NCBI GenBank assembly: GCA_038734945.1 | Contig: JAVYOA010000009.1 | Span: forward strand, 472,355-536,354 | DNA length: 64,000 bases | DNA from: Fervidicoccaceae archaeon | GTDB lineage: Archaea; Thermoproteota; Thermoprotei_A; Sulfolobales; Fervidicoccaceae | Direction of reading: 5' to 3' | Shown here: piece after piece, positions 8,417 through 16,502 of the stretch | How the letters are laid out: each line of letters opens with the position of its first letter | How positions within the stretch are numbered: position 1 is the first letter of the stretch | Made by a program: the position numbers and the translations under genes | The notes under the pieces: generated by a model | Seen by the model: only the letters and a program-made list of their open reading frames with translations | Told to the model about the DNA's origin: nothing | Database searches by the model: none

Positions 8417-8596
8417 TCATTTTTTGCTCTTCTTCAGCTTCTCAAATTCAGCCTTACTGAGAATGCGATAAATTGTTATTCCTGTCTCCGGACTCTTGCC
8501 CTTCACTGCTGGTCTTCCATTCTTCAATGTGACAATTTCTGGATTCAGCAACTTTACCTTCTTCTTTGCCTTTACGTCGAATGCCTCAAATTCCAT
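8417..8596 (-). CDS. small DUF5679-like protein lacking the zinc Cys residues
   Basis: A 59-residue frame with an ATG start and a GGGAG ribosome site 5-9 nt upstream. The middle reads NPEIVTLKNGRPAVKGKSPETG, then TIYRIL. This closely follows DUF5679 small zinc-ribbon proteins as I recall them ('P..VTLKNGRPA..G.CP.CG...FRI'), but the four expected Cys are replaced: AFDVKA in place of a CVKC-type pair and SPETG in place of CP.CG. The C-terminal tail is Lys-rich. The fold may be kept without metal. The gene is monocistronic; its function is unknown, and nucleic-acid binding is only suggested by the basic charge. Confidence 0.65.
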   Translation of the reverse strand: MEFEAFDVKAKKKVKLLNPEIVTLKNGRPAVKGKSPETGITIYRILSKAEFEKLKKSKK

Positions 8597-8695
8597 TTAT
8601 GTTCTCCCGGTATTTTAATATAACCATTTCATATATATATTTAATGTTTTTACCGAACAATAAATACATGTTTTATAATTAAGAAAAACATATAA

Positions 8696-9322
8696 TTATA
8701 ATATGGAAAATAAACAAATAATTGTTATTACTATAAAATCATATATACTTATTCTTAATTTTTTAGTCCAGCTTTTCTTTCTATGTGGATATTTAAAATG
8801 TATGGCTTCAGCCAAATATGTTGAAGCGTTGAAAGAAAAAACAATTATTGGAATTGGAACGGACCTTGCTAGCGAGAAGAATCGACTTATTCCTCTTCCT
8901 CTTATTGCATCATACGCTTCAGAGGATATTTCCTGGAGGTACTGCACAAGTCTCAATACAATTGGAATGGCATATCCAGCGATGGGTGGGATTCCTATTT
9001 TTCTTAGAATCAGGGGAATATCGCTTGGTTCAATCAGAGCGAAAGAAGTCACAGCACCGGCTCCCACCAAAGTTATTGAGATAGATGTAAACAGAGCATT
9101 TTTCCATCCTTGGAACACAAGTCCAAATAGGAAAGATGGTATAAACAGCATCAAGTAGAGCTTATATAGACTTTTTATTTTTCCAGTTATTAGTGATAGA
9201 AAAGCAACAGATAGCAGAGCCTGAACAATTTTTCCATAATATAGCATTCCAAAAACCCAGATGAAAAACAACAGAGCAGTCATCACGTTTATCTTGAACC
9301 TCAAGAAAAATCGGGAGCTCAA
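8696..9322 (-). CDS. ecfT: ECF transporter transmembrane subunit EcfT
   Basis: A 208-residue membrane protein of the CbiQ/EcfT family, the scaffold coupling two ATPases to a substrate-binding S-component. It has four to five hydrophobic segments and the cytoplasmic coupling signature AIRGRGI (about residue 140), which fits the family's Ala-Arg-Gly motifs. TTG start with a GGAGGAA ribosome site. It is the last gene of the thiW-ecfA-ecfA-ecfT operon, 15 nt after the second ATPase gene. The divergent plus-strand frame over the same bases is a shadow. Confidence 0.82.
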   Translation of the reverse strand: MSSRFFLRFKINVMTALLFFIWVFGMLYYGKIVQALLSVAFLSLITGKIKSLYKLYLMLFIPSFLFGLVFQGWKNALFTSISITLVGAGAVTSFALIEPSDIPLILRKIGIPPIAGYAIPIVLRLVQYLQEISSEAYDAIRGRGISRFFSLARSVPIPIIVFSFNASTYLAEAIHFKYPHRKKSWTKKLRISIYDFIVITIICLFSIL

Positions 9323-9337
9323 TTGCTATTCCTCCTG

Positions 9338-9982
9338 CTACCTCTTTCGTAGCACAGCAGCTTCTGTTAGTGGAAAGTTCAATTTCAATAAATGTCCTCT
9401 CATGATTACGTTCTGAGGAGTATCATCCGCAATTATTCTTCCATCTTTCAGCAAAATGAAGCGATTAGCAATTTCCTGTGAAAATTCTATATCGTGACTC
9501 GCTATAACAATAGTTGAGCTTAGCTTCTGAAGCAAAAAAGCTATCATTTTTTTCTCTCTATTTCCAAGTCCAGTGGTAGGCTCATCAAGCAGGACTGCGT
9601 CTGGATTCCAAAGTGAAGCAACCATGATGGAAATGAGTCTTGCTTGACCCATAGAAAGCAAAAAAGGAGATTTCTCGAGAATATTCTCCATCTTCAGTGA
9701 TTTTAGAATGTCCATGGCCTCCCCGCGTCCTGGTAAAGAGCTAAGCTCCTTTTCCACCGTTTCATTGAAAAAGGACAAATATGGATTCTGCCAAGAAGCA
9801 CCAATTTTCTCAGGTCTCACTACCTTCCCTGTATAGCCTTTTAGAGAGCCGAACATTATTCTGAGAAGGGTTGTTTTTCCTGATCCGTTTGGACCAATCA
9901 ATGCTACCTTTTCTCCTCTTTCTATCCTAAGATCTATATCGTAAAGCCTGTCTTTTAGGCTAACTTTCTCAAGCAAGAACAT
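9338..9982 (-). CDS. ecfA: ECF transporter ATPase (second)
   Basis: A 214-residue ABC ATPase: Walker A GPNGSGKTT (about residue 31), signature LSMGQARL, Walker B VLLDEPT and switch His in IASHD. It works with the paralogue at 10143-10808 and EcfT to drive uptake of the ThiW ligand. The signature motif is LSMGQ in place of LSGGQ, as often found in ECF ATPases. ATG start with GGAGGAAAC upstream. A 160-bp gap separates it from the first ATPase gene; I see no gene there. Confidence 0.85.
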   Translation of the reverse strand: MFLLEKVSLKDRLYDIDLRIERGEKVALIGPNGSGKTTLLRIMFGSLKGYTGKVVRPEKIGASWQNPYLSFFNETVEKELSSLPGRGEAMDILKSLKMENILEKSPFLLSMGQARLISIMVASLWNPDAVLLDEPTTGLGNREKKMIAFLLQKLSSTIVIASHDIEFSQEIANRFILLKDGRIIADDTPQNVIMRGHLLKLNFPLTEAAVLRKR

Positions 9983-10142
9983 TGTTTCCTCCTCTGCCTC
10001 GAAACTGCATCTTTAACGCACTGCAAATACTCAACATTGTACACTCAAATACCTTCTTGTTATAAGCTTTCTTAATCTTCTAGAAGGACCAAACTCTCCA
10101 TTCAAAATAACGGCATAGCTTAAGTTAAATAAATCCATATTT

Positions 10143-10808
10143 TTAGAAGTTCTCCAGGATCTCTTCCGCTTCAGAAATGGTCCTGACGGGAAAAACTGTT
10201 CCATTTTTTAGAAAAATCAGCTTATGATACCAACCCTCAAGGTATTTTGTACGATGCTCTGCCATTATAATTACTTTAGCACTGATTGTGTTTAAAAAAG
10301 ATAGGAATTCGTGAACAGCAGCAGGATCTAAATATGCAAGTGGTTCATCAAGCATTATTATCTCAGCCCCAATTGCCAGAGCACTTGCTATAGCAACTTT
10401 CTGTCTCTCTCCCATTGACAGCTTGGATATCTCTCTGTCCAGCAGATGCTCTATTCCAAGCTTCTTTGTTAGGTAGAGCATCTCTGAGCCTATTTTGCCT
10501 CTCTCTGTATTTCCTATTTCATAGCAATAAGCCAGCTCCTCTCTCACTGTTGGCATCAATATGAAAAGATCGAAAAGTTGTGGAACTAAAACTGCTTTTC
10601 CGGAAACCTTTATCTCCCCACTCAATTCACCCTGGTATACTTTTGGGATTAGACCAGCTATGATTCTGAGCAGAGTTGTCTTCCCGCTGCCTGTTGGTCC
10701 TACAACTAAATACTTGCCTTCATTGATTTCAAGGGTGACAGACTTAAGGGTCCACTCGCTGTCTCCTCTGTATCTGAATGATACGTTATTGAGCTGGATA
10801 ATACTCAA
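10143..10808 (-). CDS. ecfA: ECF transporter ATPase (first)
   Basis: A 221-residue ABC ATPase: Walker A GPTGSGKTT (about residue 41), signature LSMGERQK, Walker B IIMLDEP and switch His in MAEHR. The AEHR-type switch and the early VSFRYRG strand match EcfA proteins. It lies between the ThiW gene and the second ATPase, so it should form the heterodimeric motor of a thiamine-precursor ECF transporter. TTG start, preceded by GAGGAA. Confidence 0.85.
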   Translation of the reverse strand: MSIIQLNNVSFRYRGDSEWTLKSVTLEINEGKYLVVGPTGSGKTTLLRIIAGLIPKVYQGELSGEIKVSGKAVLVPQLFDLFILMPTVREELAYCYEIGNTERGKIGSEMLYLTKKLGIEHLLDREISKLSMGERQKVAIASALAIGAEIIMLDEPLAYLDPAAVHEFLSFLNTISAKVIIMAEHRTKYLEGWYHKLIFLKNGTVFPVRTISEAEEILENF

Positions 10809-10891
10809 TTTCCTCTACCATTCCCGCTAAATTAAACTATTCAGTTTATTTAGATTAGGAAAGAAGCGAATAAAAAAATGCAATGCAAAAG

Positions 10892-11419
10892 TTATTTGAG
10901 AACTCCTGCTCCTCTCAAAATTTTTATAGCTGCAAATCCAATGGTAGTCCCAATTCCTGTGCTGAGGATCCATATTATCCATATGGGAACTAATGATGAT
11001 ATCCAAGCATTGTACTTTCCAACAATAGGTGCAACAAGGTAGAGGGATAGGAGAAATCCAATCACTGCCGTTCCTATGGGTTCTAGAAATGCAGCATACT
11101 CAGTTTTCTTTTTTGCCTTCCTCAAAATGAGAGCTCCTATTCCCACCAGCAGTCCTCCCGGGATTCCACCTGGGTAAGCAAAAACTGTCCCTATTCCCAA
11201 AATAATCCTAACTGTTCCCACAAGTATAGCAATTGCGGAGGCCCACAGGGGACCAAGGATCACCCCACTTATTACGTTGGTCATGTGTTGCCAAGGAGAT
11301 GCTCTTGTGGGACCTATCGGTATATTTATTGGAGAAAGAGCAACATCTATTGCAGAGAGCATTAGAGCCAAGGCCAGTTTGCGCTCAAAGCTCCATTCAA
11401 CTAATGAAAAGTCTCTCAT
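10892..11419 (-). CDS. thiW: ECF S-component ThiW (predicted thiazole transporter)
   Basis: A 175-residue membrane protein with five to six hydrophobic segments. The stretch from SPINIPIGPTRASPWQHM onwards, continuing NVISGVILGP, then GTVRIILGIGT and YPGG, is the signature of ThiW as I know it: 'IP.GP.....P.QHM.NVI.GVLLGP', then 'GT...FPGS'. ThiW is predicted from thiamine regulons to take up the hydroxyethylthiazole moiety. It is first gene of the operon, ATG start with GGTGAT ribosome site, followed by two ATPases and EcfT. A ThiD-ThiN fusion gene lies elsewhere in the window (32463-33839). No TPP riboswitch is visible upstream; regulation is unknown. Confidence 0.85.
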   Translation of the reverse strand: MRDFSLVEWSFERKLALALMLSAIDVALSPINIPIGPTRASPWQHMTNVISGVILGPLWASAIAILVGTVRIILGIGTVFAYPGGIPGGLLVGIGALILRKAKKKTEYAAFLEPIGTAVIGFLLSLYLVAPIVGKYNAWISSLVPIWIIWILSTGIGTTIGFAAIKILRGAGVLK

Positions 11420-11576
11420 AACATCACCATTAATACTAATTTATTATTACCATTATAATATATTTGATATATATAATGTGGAAATAGCTCTGGATTTTAT
11501 ATTTCCAAAAGTCTTTGAACATGCATTGACTTTATATTTTTCATTTTCAAAAGCTGATTAAGCCGGTGATCTTGCT

Positions 11577-12923
11577 ATGAAAATAGTAGTAGTAGGAGGA
11601 GGAGCCGCTGGAGCTTCTGCTGCTTCAAGGGCAAAAAAGCTCAATCCTGAAGCCGAAGTTTATCTGATAGAAAAAAGCGATATGATAACGCATGGTCCAT
11701 GCGGAATTCCCTATTATGTTGAAGGCATAGTAAAAAGAAAGGAGGATCTAATTACCTATACTCACGACGAATTCGAAAGAGAGAGAGGTATAAGAGTCCT
11801 CATAAAGAGTGAAGTTGTGGAAATTGATGCTGATAGAAAAATCTTGACTGTAAAAAAAGAAAGTGGGGGAAGTGAGAAGCTATCGTGGGACAAATTGATT
11901 CTGGCAACCGGAGCGATCCCCTCCATTATACCTGTTCCAGGTACAGATCTGGAAAATGTTCTAACAGTGAGGCATCCCGCTGAAGCTTCAGAGCTGAAAT
12001 TGGCAATCGAAAAGGGAAAGGAAATAGTTATTGTTGGAGGTGGATATATAGGAATAGAAATGGCTGAAGCTATTACAGCTTTGGGAAAGAAAGTAACTTT
12101 GCTTGAAATGACCAAACAGCTCTTGCCAGGAAGCATTGATGTTGAAATGTCGAAGATTATTGAAGAAGAAGCAACCAAAAGGGGAATCAAGGTCGTGAAA
12201 GGAGCAAGAGTAGTTGAGCTCAGAGGGAGCAAGAGCGTAGAGAGGGTAATTACGGAAAATGGAGAGTATAATGCAGATACTGTTATTTTGGCAACGGGAA
12301 TAAAGCCCAACATAGCACTAGCAAAGGATATTGGAGTGAAAATAGGCAAGACTGGGGCTGTTGAGACAAACGAGTACATGGAAACAAGCGTGGAAAATGT
12401 CTATGCTGCCGGGGACTTGGTTGAGAAGTTTCATAGAATTAAAAGAGAGAAAGTGTGGATCCCCCTGGCTCCTTCTGCAAATAAGGAGGGACAGGTTGCT
12501 GGAGCGAATGCTGCCCTGGGAAGAAAAATAGCTTTTCCTGGGATTGTTGGAACTTCGATAACTAAACTCTTTGAACTATATATTGGAAGGACAGGGTTGC
12601 TTGCTGAGGAGGCAGAAAAATACGGCTTTAAACCAATTTCAAAAGCTGTAAAAGTTAGAACCTCGGCGCACTACTATCCAAGAGGAGGCCAAGTTTTCGT
12701 AAAGCTCATTGCTGATGAAAAGAGCCATAGGGTGTTAGGCGCACAAATAGTAGGATATGATAGTGCTGTAGCAGGTTATTTAGATGCCGTTAGTATAGCG
12801 GTTGAGCGTGAGATGACTTTGGAAGAGCTCTATTTCTCCGACCTGGGATACATGCCAGCTGTCGCACCAGTGTGGCATCCTCTCGTAGTTGCTGCCAGAG
12901 TTCTGCTTGGAGGGTTACTCTGA
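11577..12923 (+). CDS. CoA-disulfide reductase / NAD(P)H oxidase family flavoprotein
   Basis: A 448-residue pyridine nucleotide-disulfide oxidoreductase. The N-terminal FAD loop is VVVGGGAAG (residues 4-12), the single redox Cys is C42 in GPCGIPYY, the NAD(P)H loop is IVGGGYIG (about residue 157), and the second FAD motif is YAAGD. The C-terminal dimerisation domain follows. This layout is that of CoA-disulfide reductases, NADH oxidases and archaeal NAD(P)H:sulfur oxidoreductases, which use a single Cys paired with CoA. Which reaction dominates cannot be read from sequence. ATG start with GGTGAT ribosome site; divergent from thiW. Confidence 0.87.
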   Translation: MKIVVVGGGAAGASAASRAKKLNPEAEVYLIEKSDMITHGPCGIPYYVEGIVKRKEDLITYTHDEFERERGIRVLIKSEVVEIDADRKILTVKKESGGSEKLSWDKLILATGAIPSIIPVPGTDLENVLTVRHPAEASELKLAIEKGKEIVIVGGGYIGIEMAEAITALGKKVTLLEMTKQLLPGSIDVEMSKIIEEEATKRGIKVVKGARVVELRGSKSVERVITENGEYNADTVILATGIKPNIALAKDIGVKIGKTGAVETNEYMETSVENVYAAGDLVEKFHRIKREKVWIPLAPSANKEGQVAGANAALGRKIAFPGIVGTSITKLFELYIGRTGLLAEEAEKYGFKPISKAVKVRTSAHYYPRGGQVFVKLIADEKSHRVLGAQIVGYDSAVAGYLDAVSIAVEREMTLEELYFSDLGYMPAVAPVWHPLVVAARVLLGGLL

Positions 12924-13044
12924 GTAACGTTTATACCTTTAACTTTTCCATTTTTTATTCCTTGATCATTATAGATGCTATAGTAAAATTTAAATATAAT
13001 TAAAAAAATATTATTATTCGAAAAAATTCAAACGGTGGTAAAAA

Positions 13045-13434
13045 ATAGCAGCAAGTGGAGTCGAATTAAAGCTTCCCAGCGGAAAGGAACTCACTCTGTA
13101 TGACTTGGTGAAATTCTGCTATAATTTCTCCGAAACAGATTTGGAAATACTCTTTAGATTGCTGAACAAGAGGATGACGCTTGATGATCTGAGCGAGGAA
13201 TTGGGTCTTAGCAAGGCAACAGTGAGCAGAGGTCTAAATAATTTGCTCGGCCTGGGATTTATAATAAGAACTCGTGAGCTCAGTACCAAGAACATTGGAA
13301 GGCCAAGATATACTTACTACACTAGCAAGGAAATCATCGAATCGAGGTTGATGAAGGACATAGAAAAATGTGCTAATGTGATAAAGGAATTTATTTCTCT
13401 CATGCTCGAGAAAAAGACAGGCCTACAATTGTAG
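13045..13434 (+). CDS. winged-helix transcriptional regulator
   Basis: A small HTH protein: helices SETDLEILFRLL, then LSEELGLSKATVSRGLNNLLGLGFI as the helix-turn-helix, a GRPRYTY wing, and a C-terminal helix suited to dimerisation. It resembles the TrmB/ArsR-like regulators common in Crenarchaeota. The usual start codons nearest are TTG 13105 and GTG 13108, but the in-frame sequence upstream (SGVELKLPSGKELTLYDLVKF) looks coding. The only candidate after the preceding stop is ATA at 13045, which has a GGTGG ribosome site 6 nt before it. I use that start; the conservative start is 13105. AT-rich promoter DNA lies upstream. Target genes are unknown. Confidence 0.72.
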   Translation: MAASGVELKLPSGKELTLYDLVKFCYNFSETDLEILFRLLNKRMTLDDLSEELGLSKATVSRGLNNLLGLGFIIRTRELSTKNIGRPRYTYYTSKEIIESRLMKDIEKCANVIKEFISLMLEKKTGLQL

Positions 13435-13526
13435 AAGCTTTTCGAAAGCGGATTCGAGCCAACTGTTAATCTTCAACGCTATTATTTTGGATCAAGCCAG
13501 ATAAATTAATTAGGAAAGCCACAAAG

Positions 13527-13536
13527 CTATATAAAG
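13527..13536 (+). promoter_or_regulatory. TATA box of the Hsp20 gene
   Basis: CTATATAAAG preceded by purine-rich ACAAAG (a BRE-like element), about 40 nt before the ATG. It implies a short leader that contains the AGGTGATG ribosome site. A typical strong archaeal promoter. Confidence 0.55.
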
Positions 13537-13567
13537 TTGAGTAAGACAAAAAAATAGGTGATGTATT

Positions 13568-14092
13568 ATGTCCTCAAGGAGGAAGAGAAGATATTTTTCC
13601 GATATATTTGACGAGTTCTTTAGAGAAATTGAGGGAGAATTTGATAGGCTATTCAGCGAGGATCTCGAGAGAATTGAGAAATTGACAAAGGGGGAGAAGA
13701 AGCCTCTCATTTACGGCTTCAGGGTAACGATCGGTCCTGATGGTGTTCCTCATTTTGAAGAATTCGGGAATGTGAAGAGAGCTGGTATGAGACCTAAGAT
13801 AACAGAAGAAAGAGAGCCTCTTGTCGATGTATTCGAGAGTGGAAACACATTGACAATAGTTGCTGAGCTTCCTGGGGTAGAAAAGGATAAAATTGATGTG
13901 AAAGTTCATGAAGGAAAACTGATAATAAGAGCTAGCAACGGAGAAAGAAAGTACTATAAGGAAATAGAGCTTCCTAAGAAAGTTAAGAAAGAAAGTGCCA
14001 AGGCCCAGTATAGAAATGGAGTCCTCGAAGTAAAGTTCGAGCTAGAGGAAACAGGAGAAAAGGAAGAGGGAGAGAGAATAAAGGTGGAATAA
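13568..14092 (+). CDS. small heat shock protein, Hsp20/alpha-crystallin family
   Basis: A 174-residue ATP-independent chaperone. The N-terminal arm (RRKRRYFSDIFDEFFREIEGEFDRLF) is charged and aromatic. The alpha-crystallin domain runs from about residue 80 (REPLVDVFESGNTLTIVAELPGVEKD) to about 160, ending in the conserved YRNGVLEVKF. A short acidic C-terminal tail follows, in which IKVE may serve as a weak I-x-I/V-like oligomer contact. AGGTGATG ribosome site and a strong TATA box precede it. Its stop codon nearly touches that of the convergent tandem-RHH gene. Confidence 0.93.
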   Translation: MSSRRKRRYFSDIFDEFFREIEGEFDRLFSEDLERIEKLTKGEKKPLIYGFRVTIGPDGVPHFEEFGNVKRAGMRPKITEEREPLVDVFESGNTLTIVAELPGVEKDKIDVKVHEGKLIIRASNGERKYYKEIELPKKVKKESAKAQYRNGVLEVKFELEETGEKEEGERIKVE

Positions 14093-14093
14093 A

Positions 14094-14471
14094 TTAAATT
14101 TGCCTCCTCATTAAGCTATAAATGACTTCTCTGAGAAGGTCGCTCCTTGTCGAGTATCCTTTTTTTGCTGTTAATTCATCCAGCTTGTGAAGCGTTGTAT
14201 TGTCAAGCTTAAATGTTATTGTTCTTTCTGCTTTTATTGGAAGCAGATCGCCGTTGGTTTTTTCCACTCTATTTGGCTCATCTACTAATGAAATAATTAG
14301 GGCCCTCAAATAATCACTTCTAGAAGAAAAACCACTACTCCTCCATGCATTCTCGATCCATTCAAACATATCCTCACTGACCTTGAAGGAAACAATTTTT
14401 TTGGTTTTTATTATTATCTCTATGTTTGTTGGTCTCTTACTTCTTTCCTCGAAGATAGCAGTATCATCCAT
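14094..14471 (-). CDS. tandem ribbon-helix-helix DNA-binding protein
   Basis: A 125-residue protein with two RHH units. The first is about residues 25-62 (strand KIVSFKVSEDMF, then SSRSDYLRALI); the second is about residues 82-122 (strand RTITFKLDNTTL, then STRSDLLREVI). Canonical RHH proteins are one unit long and dimerise; this one can form its own pseudo-dimer. ATG 14471 is preceded by GAGGG; a TTG lies one codon upstream. Two GTTCAG repeats spaced 12 bp lie just upstream by the TATA-like region, suggesting autoregulation. Regulated genes are unknown; it converges on Hsp20. Confidence 0.75.
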   Translation of the reverse strand: MDDTAIFEERSKRPTNIEIIIKTKKIVSFKVSEDMFEWIENAWRSSGFSSRSDYLRALIISLVDEPNRVEKTNGDLLPIKAERTITFKLDNTTLHKLDELTAKKGYSTRSDLLREVIYSLMRRQI

Positions 14472-14490
14472 CAATTAGCCGCCCTCAAAA

Positions 14491-14508
14491 GTTCAGATTC
14501 TTGTTCAG
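14491..14508. promoter_or_regulatory. GTTCAG direct repeats, possible operator of the tandem-RHH gene
   Basis: GTTCAG occurs at 14491-14496 and 14503-14508, a 12-bp period (CTGAAC on the coding strand). The pair lies just downstream of TTAAATAATT, the probable TATA region of the minus-strand gene. The layout parallels the TTGTAATAC repeats at 5890-5907. Confidence 0.4.
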
Positions 14509-14650
14509 GAATTATTTAAGGTTCTGGAATCAATCTCTGTGAATAAGCTTTTTAACGCTTTATGATTATTTCCTTTAGGAAGGGTAATGGGTACTGAATA
14601 TAAAAGTTTTATTGTATTTCTTAAGCTAAGCGAGTAATACGGTGTATACA

Positions 14651-15163
14651 ATGAAGAACTCCTACTCGGAAGAGAGAATAGACTGTCCGATATGCCACCA
14701 AAGGCAAGCTTTTGTCATAAGAAGCCTCATCTATGATTTGCCATCCCAAGGAAAAACCCTAATTCTTAGTGGTAAATGCGAGGTCTGTGGCTACAGGTTC
14801 ACATTTACTACTCCGTTCGAAGTAGAAGGAAGCAGATTGCTTGAATTCAAAGTAGAAAGGGCAGAAGATTTGAACGTTCTAATATATGTTGGAGAGAACA
14901 CGGACATAGAAATTCCAGAATTTGAGTTTCAGTTCTTGTCAAGTGACTATGAACCGGGATTCGTAACAACCATCGAGGGGTTGCTCGTAAGGATAATTGA
15001 AAAAATGGAAATATTATGTAATGAGCAGAGCTGTTATGATAAATTGGATCTGATTAAAAGGAGCATGAATGGAGAACTAGAATTCACCCTCAGGCTTATT
15101 GACAGATATGGAAAAAGCGGAATAATCTCTGACAGAGTTATGATTAAGAAAATGGAAATTTGA
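14651..15163 (+). CDS. ZPR1 zinc-finger domain protein
   Basis: A 170-residue protein with a C4 zinc ribbon (CPIC at about residue 14, CEVCG at about residue 49) followed by the beta-rich ZPR1 domain, including the landmark TTIEGLL (about residue 115). Eukaryotic ZPR1 acts as a chaperone for elongation factor eEF1A; archaeal homologues have a single ZPR1 unit and a presumed similar role with aEF1A. Start at ATG 14651 with GGTG 7 nt upstream; a GTG three codons earlier overlaps the ribosome site. Monocistronic. Confidence 0.85.
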   Translation: MKNSYSEERIDCPICHQRQAFVIRSLIYDLPSQGKTLILSGKCEVCGYRFTFTTPFEVEGSRLLEFKVERAEDLNVLIYVGENTDIEIPEFEFQFLSSDYEPGFVTTIEGLLVRIIEKMEILCNEQSCYDKLDLIKRSMNGELEFTLRLIDRYGKSGIISDRVMIKKMEI

Positions 15164-15252
15164 TTTGGAGCTATCTAATTCTTTTCATGCAAAAGGTCCG
15201 AGGAAAGAAAAATAAAAGCTCATTGGAAACAGCTCTATTTAGGTGATCTAAG

Positions 15253-15597
15253 ATAGCCAATGCTCAGCCAATTGAATATGGAGATTTTTCTAAATTGGAT
15301 ATAAGGATAGGCCTAGTAAAAAGTGCGGAGAGAGTGAGCGGCAGTTTCAAGCTAATTAAGTTAGTAGTCGACTTGGGGCCTCTTGGAGAGAGGCAAATAA
15401 TAGCTGGAATAGGTGAAGCATATGCTCCCGAGGATCTAGTAGGGAAAAAGCTTCCAGTTCTAACCAACATTAAGCCGAAAAAAATGATGGGTCTAGTTAG
15501 TCAGGGCATGATCCTCGCCGCCGGGTGCGAAGAGGGCGGGAAGCCTGTCATTATGATTCCCGAGAGGGATGTTCAACCGGGGTCAAAAGTATGTTGA
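15253..15597 (+). CDS. free-standing tRNA-binding OB-fold domain (MetRS-beta/CsaA-like)
   Basis: About 114 residues. The OB-fold signature runs from YGDFSKLDIRIGLV through IIAGIGEAYAPEDLVGK to the conserved MMGLVSQGMILAA. Such domains occur as the C-terminal dimerisation/tRNA-binding part of MetRS or as separate proteins (MetRS beta, CsaA, Arc1p). No MetRS gene is adjacent. The nearest ordinary start, TTG 15295, falls after YGDFSK, a part conserved in the family. The frame reads back to ATA 15253, which sits 5 nt after AGGTGAT. I therefore start at ATA 15253; 15295 is the conservative alternative. Confidence 0.75.
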   Translation: MANAQPIEYGDFSKLDIRIGLVKSAERVSGSFKLIKLVVDLGPLGERQIIAGIGEAYAPEDLVGKKLPVLTNIKPKKMMGLVSQGMILAAGCEEGGKPVIMIPERDVQPGSKVC

Positions 15598-15624
15598 GGC
15601 TCATTTCCTTCATTTAAATTTAAA

Positions 15625-16473
15625 ATGTTTTTGAAAAAAGCAAGTGCAAAAGGACCAGAAAGAATGGAGGCAGGTCCCATGGAGGGGGAGAAGAGCTATA
15701 TTGATGCGAGTAATGCGTTAGCGCTGAGAGACGAGGAAAAAGATGCTTCAAAGAAGGAGTTAATAAAGCTGGAAGAAGTTCATAAGATATATAGACAGGG
15801 TGATGCTGTATTTTCTGCACTGAGAGGAGTTTCTCTAACTATAAATGAGGGGGACTTTATAGCAATAATGGGACCCTCCGGTTCTGGTAAGTCAACTCTG
15901 TTGAATATAATGGGTCTTCTGGATCGTCCAACAAGAGGAAGAATTTACATAGAGGGAAAAGATGTTTCAAAACTAAATGATAAGGCTCTAGCTAAGATTC
16001 GCAACCAAAAAATTGGCTTTGTTTTTCAGTTCTTCAATCTAATCAATAGGTTCACAATCTATGAAAACATAGAACTCCCCCTCCTAATAAGAGAACTTAG
16101 TAAAAAAGAAAGGAAAATTCTAGTTGAATCAGCTCTGATAAAAGCAGGTGGAGAACTTATTTGGCTTCAGAAAAGGCCTAATCAACTATCTGGAGGACAG
16201 CAGCAGAGGGTAGCAATAGCTAGAGCTCTTGTTACTTCTCCAAAGGTAATCCTGGCAGATGAGCCAACAGGAAACTTGGACAGAAAATCTGGCAGAGTAG
16301 TGATGGAGGAATTTGTCAGATTGAACTCCATGGGACAAACCATTGTAGTTGTTACGCATGATCCAGAAGTTGCTAACTGCTCTAAAAAGATTATTTATTT
16401 AAGGAATGGAGAAATTGTAAACGTTGAGGAAAAAGTTAATTTTAGTAAATGCCTCCTGAATACAACAACCTAA
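15625..16473 (+). CDS. ABC transporter ATPase, MacB/LolD type
   Basis: A 282-residue ATPase. After a ~48-residue charged N-terminal extension come Walker [10 protein letters not shown] (about residue 89), Q-loop VFQFFNLI, signature LSGGQQQR, Walker [13 protein letters not shown] and switch His VVTHD. The family energises MacB-like permeases, which act as mechanotransmission machines on substrates outside the membrane rather than as channels. It is cotranscribed with the surface protein at 16503-19379 and the permease at 19376-20614. The true start may be downstream of 15625, since no ribosome site precedes the first ATG. Confidence 0.9.
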   Translation: MFLKKASAKGPERMEAGPMEGEKSYIDASNALALRDEEKDASKKELIKLEEVHKIYRQGDAVFSALRGVSLTINEGDFIAIMGPSGSGKSTLLNIMGLLDRPTRGRIYIEGKDVSKLNDKALAKIRNQKIGFVFQFFNLINRFTIYENIELPLLIRELSKKERKILVESALIKAGGELIWLQKRPNQLSGGQQQRVAIARALVTSPKVILADEPTGNLDRKSGRVVMEEFVRLNSMGQTIVVVTHDPEVANCSKKIIYLRNGEIVNVEEKVNFSKCLLNTTT

Positions 16474-16502
16474 GTGATTTAAACTTGCATGAGGAAGAGA
16501 AA

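Noticed and set aside
11420..11576. TPP riboswitch upstream of thiW
   Set aside because: No CTGAGA/ACCTGA-type conserved elements found on the thiW strand.
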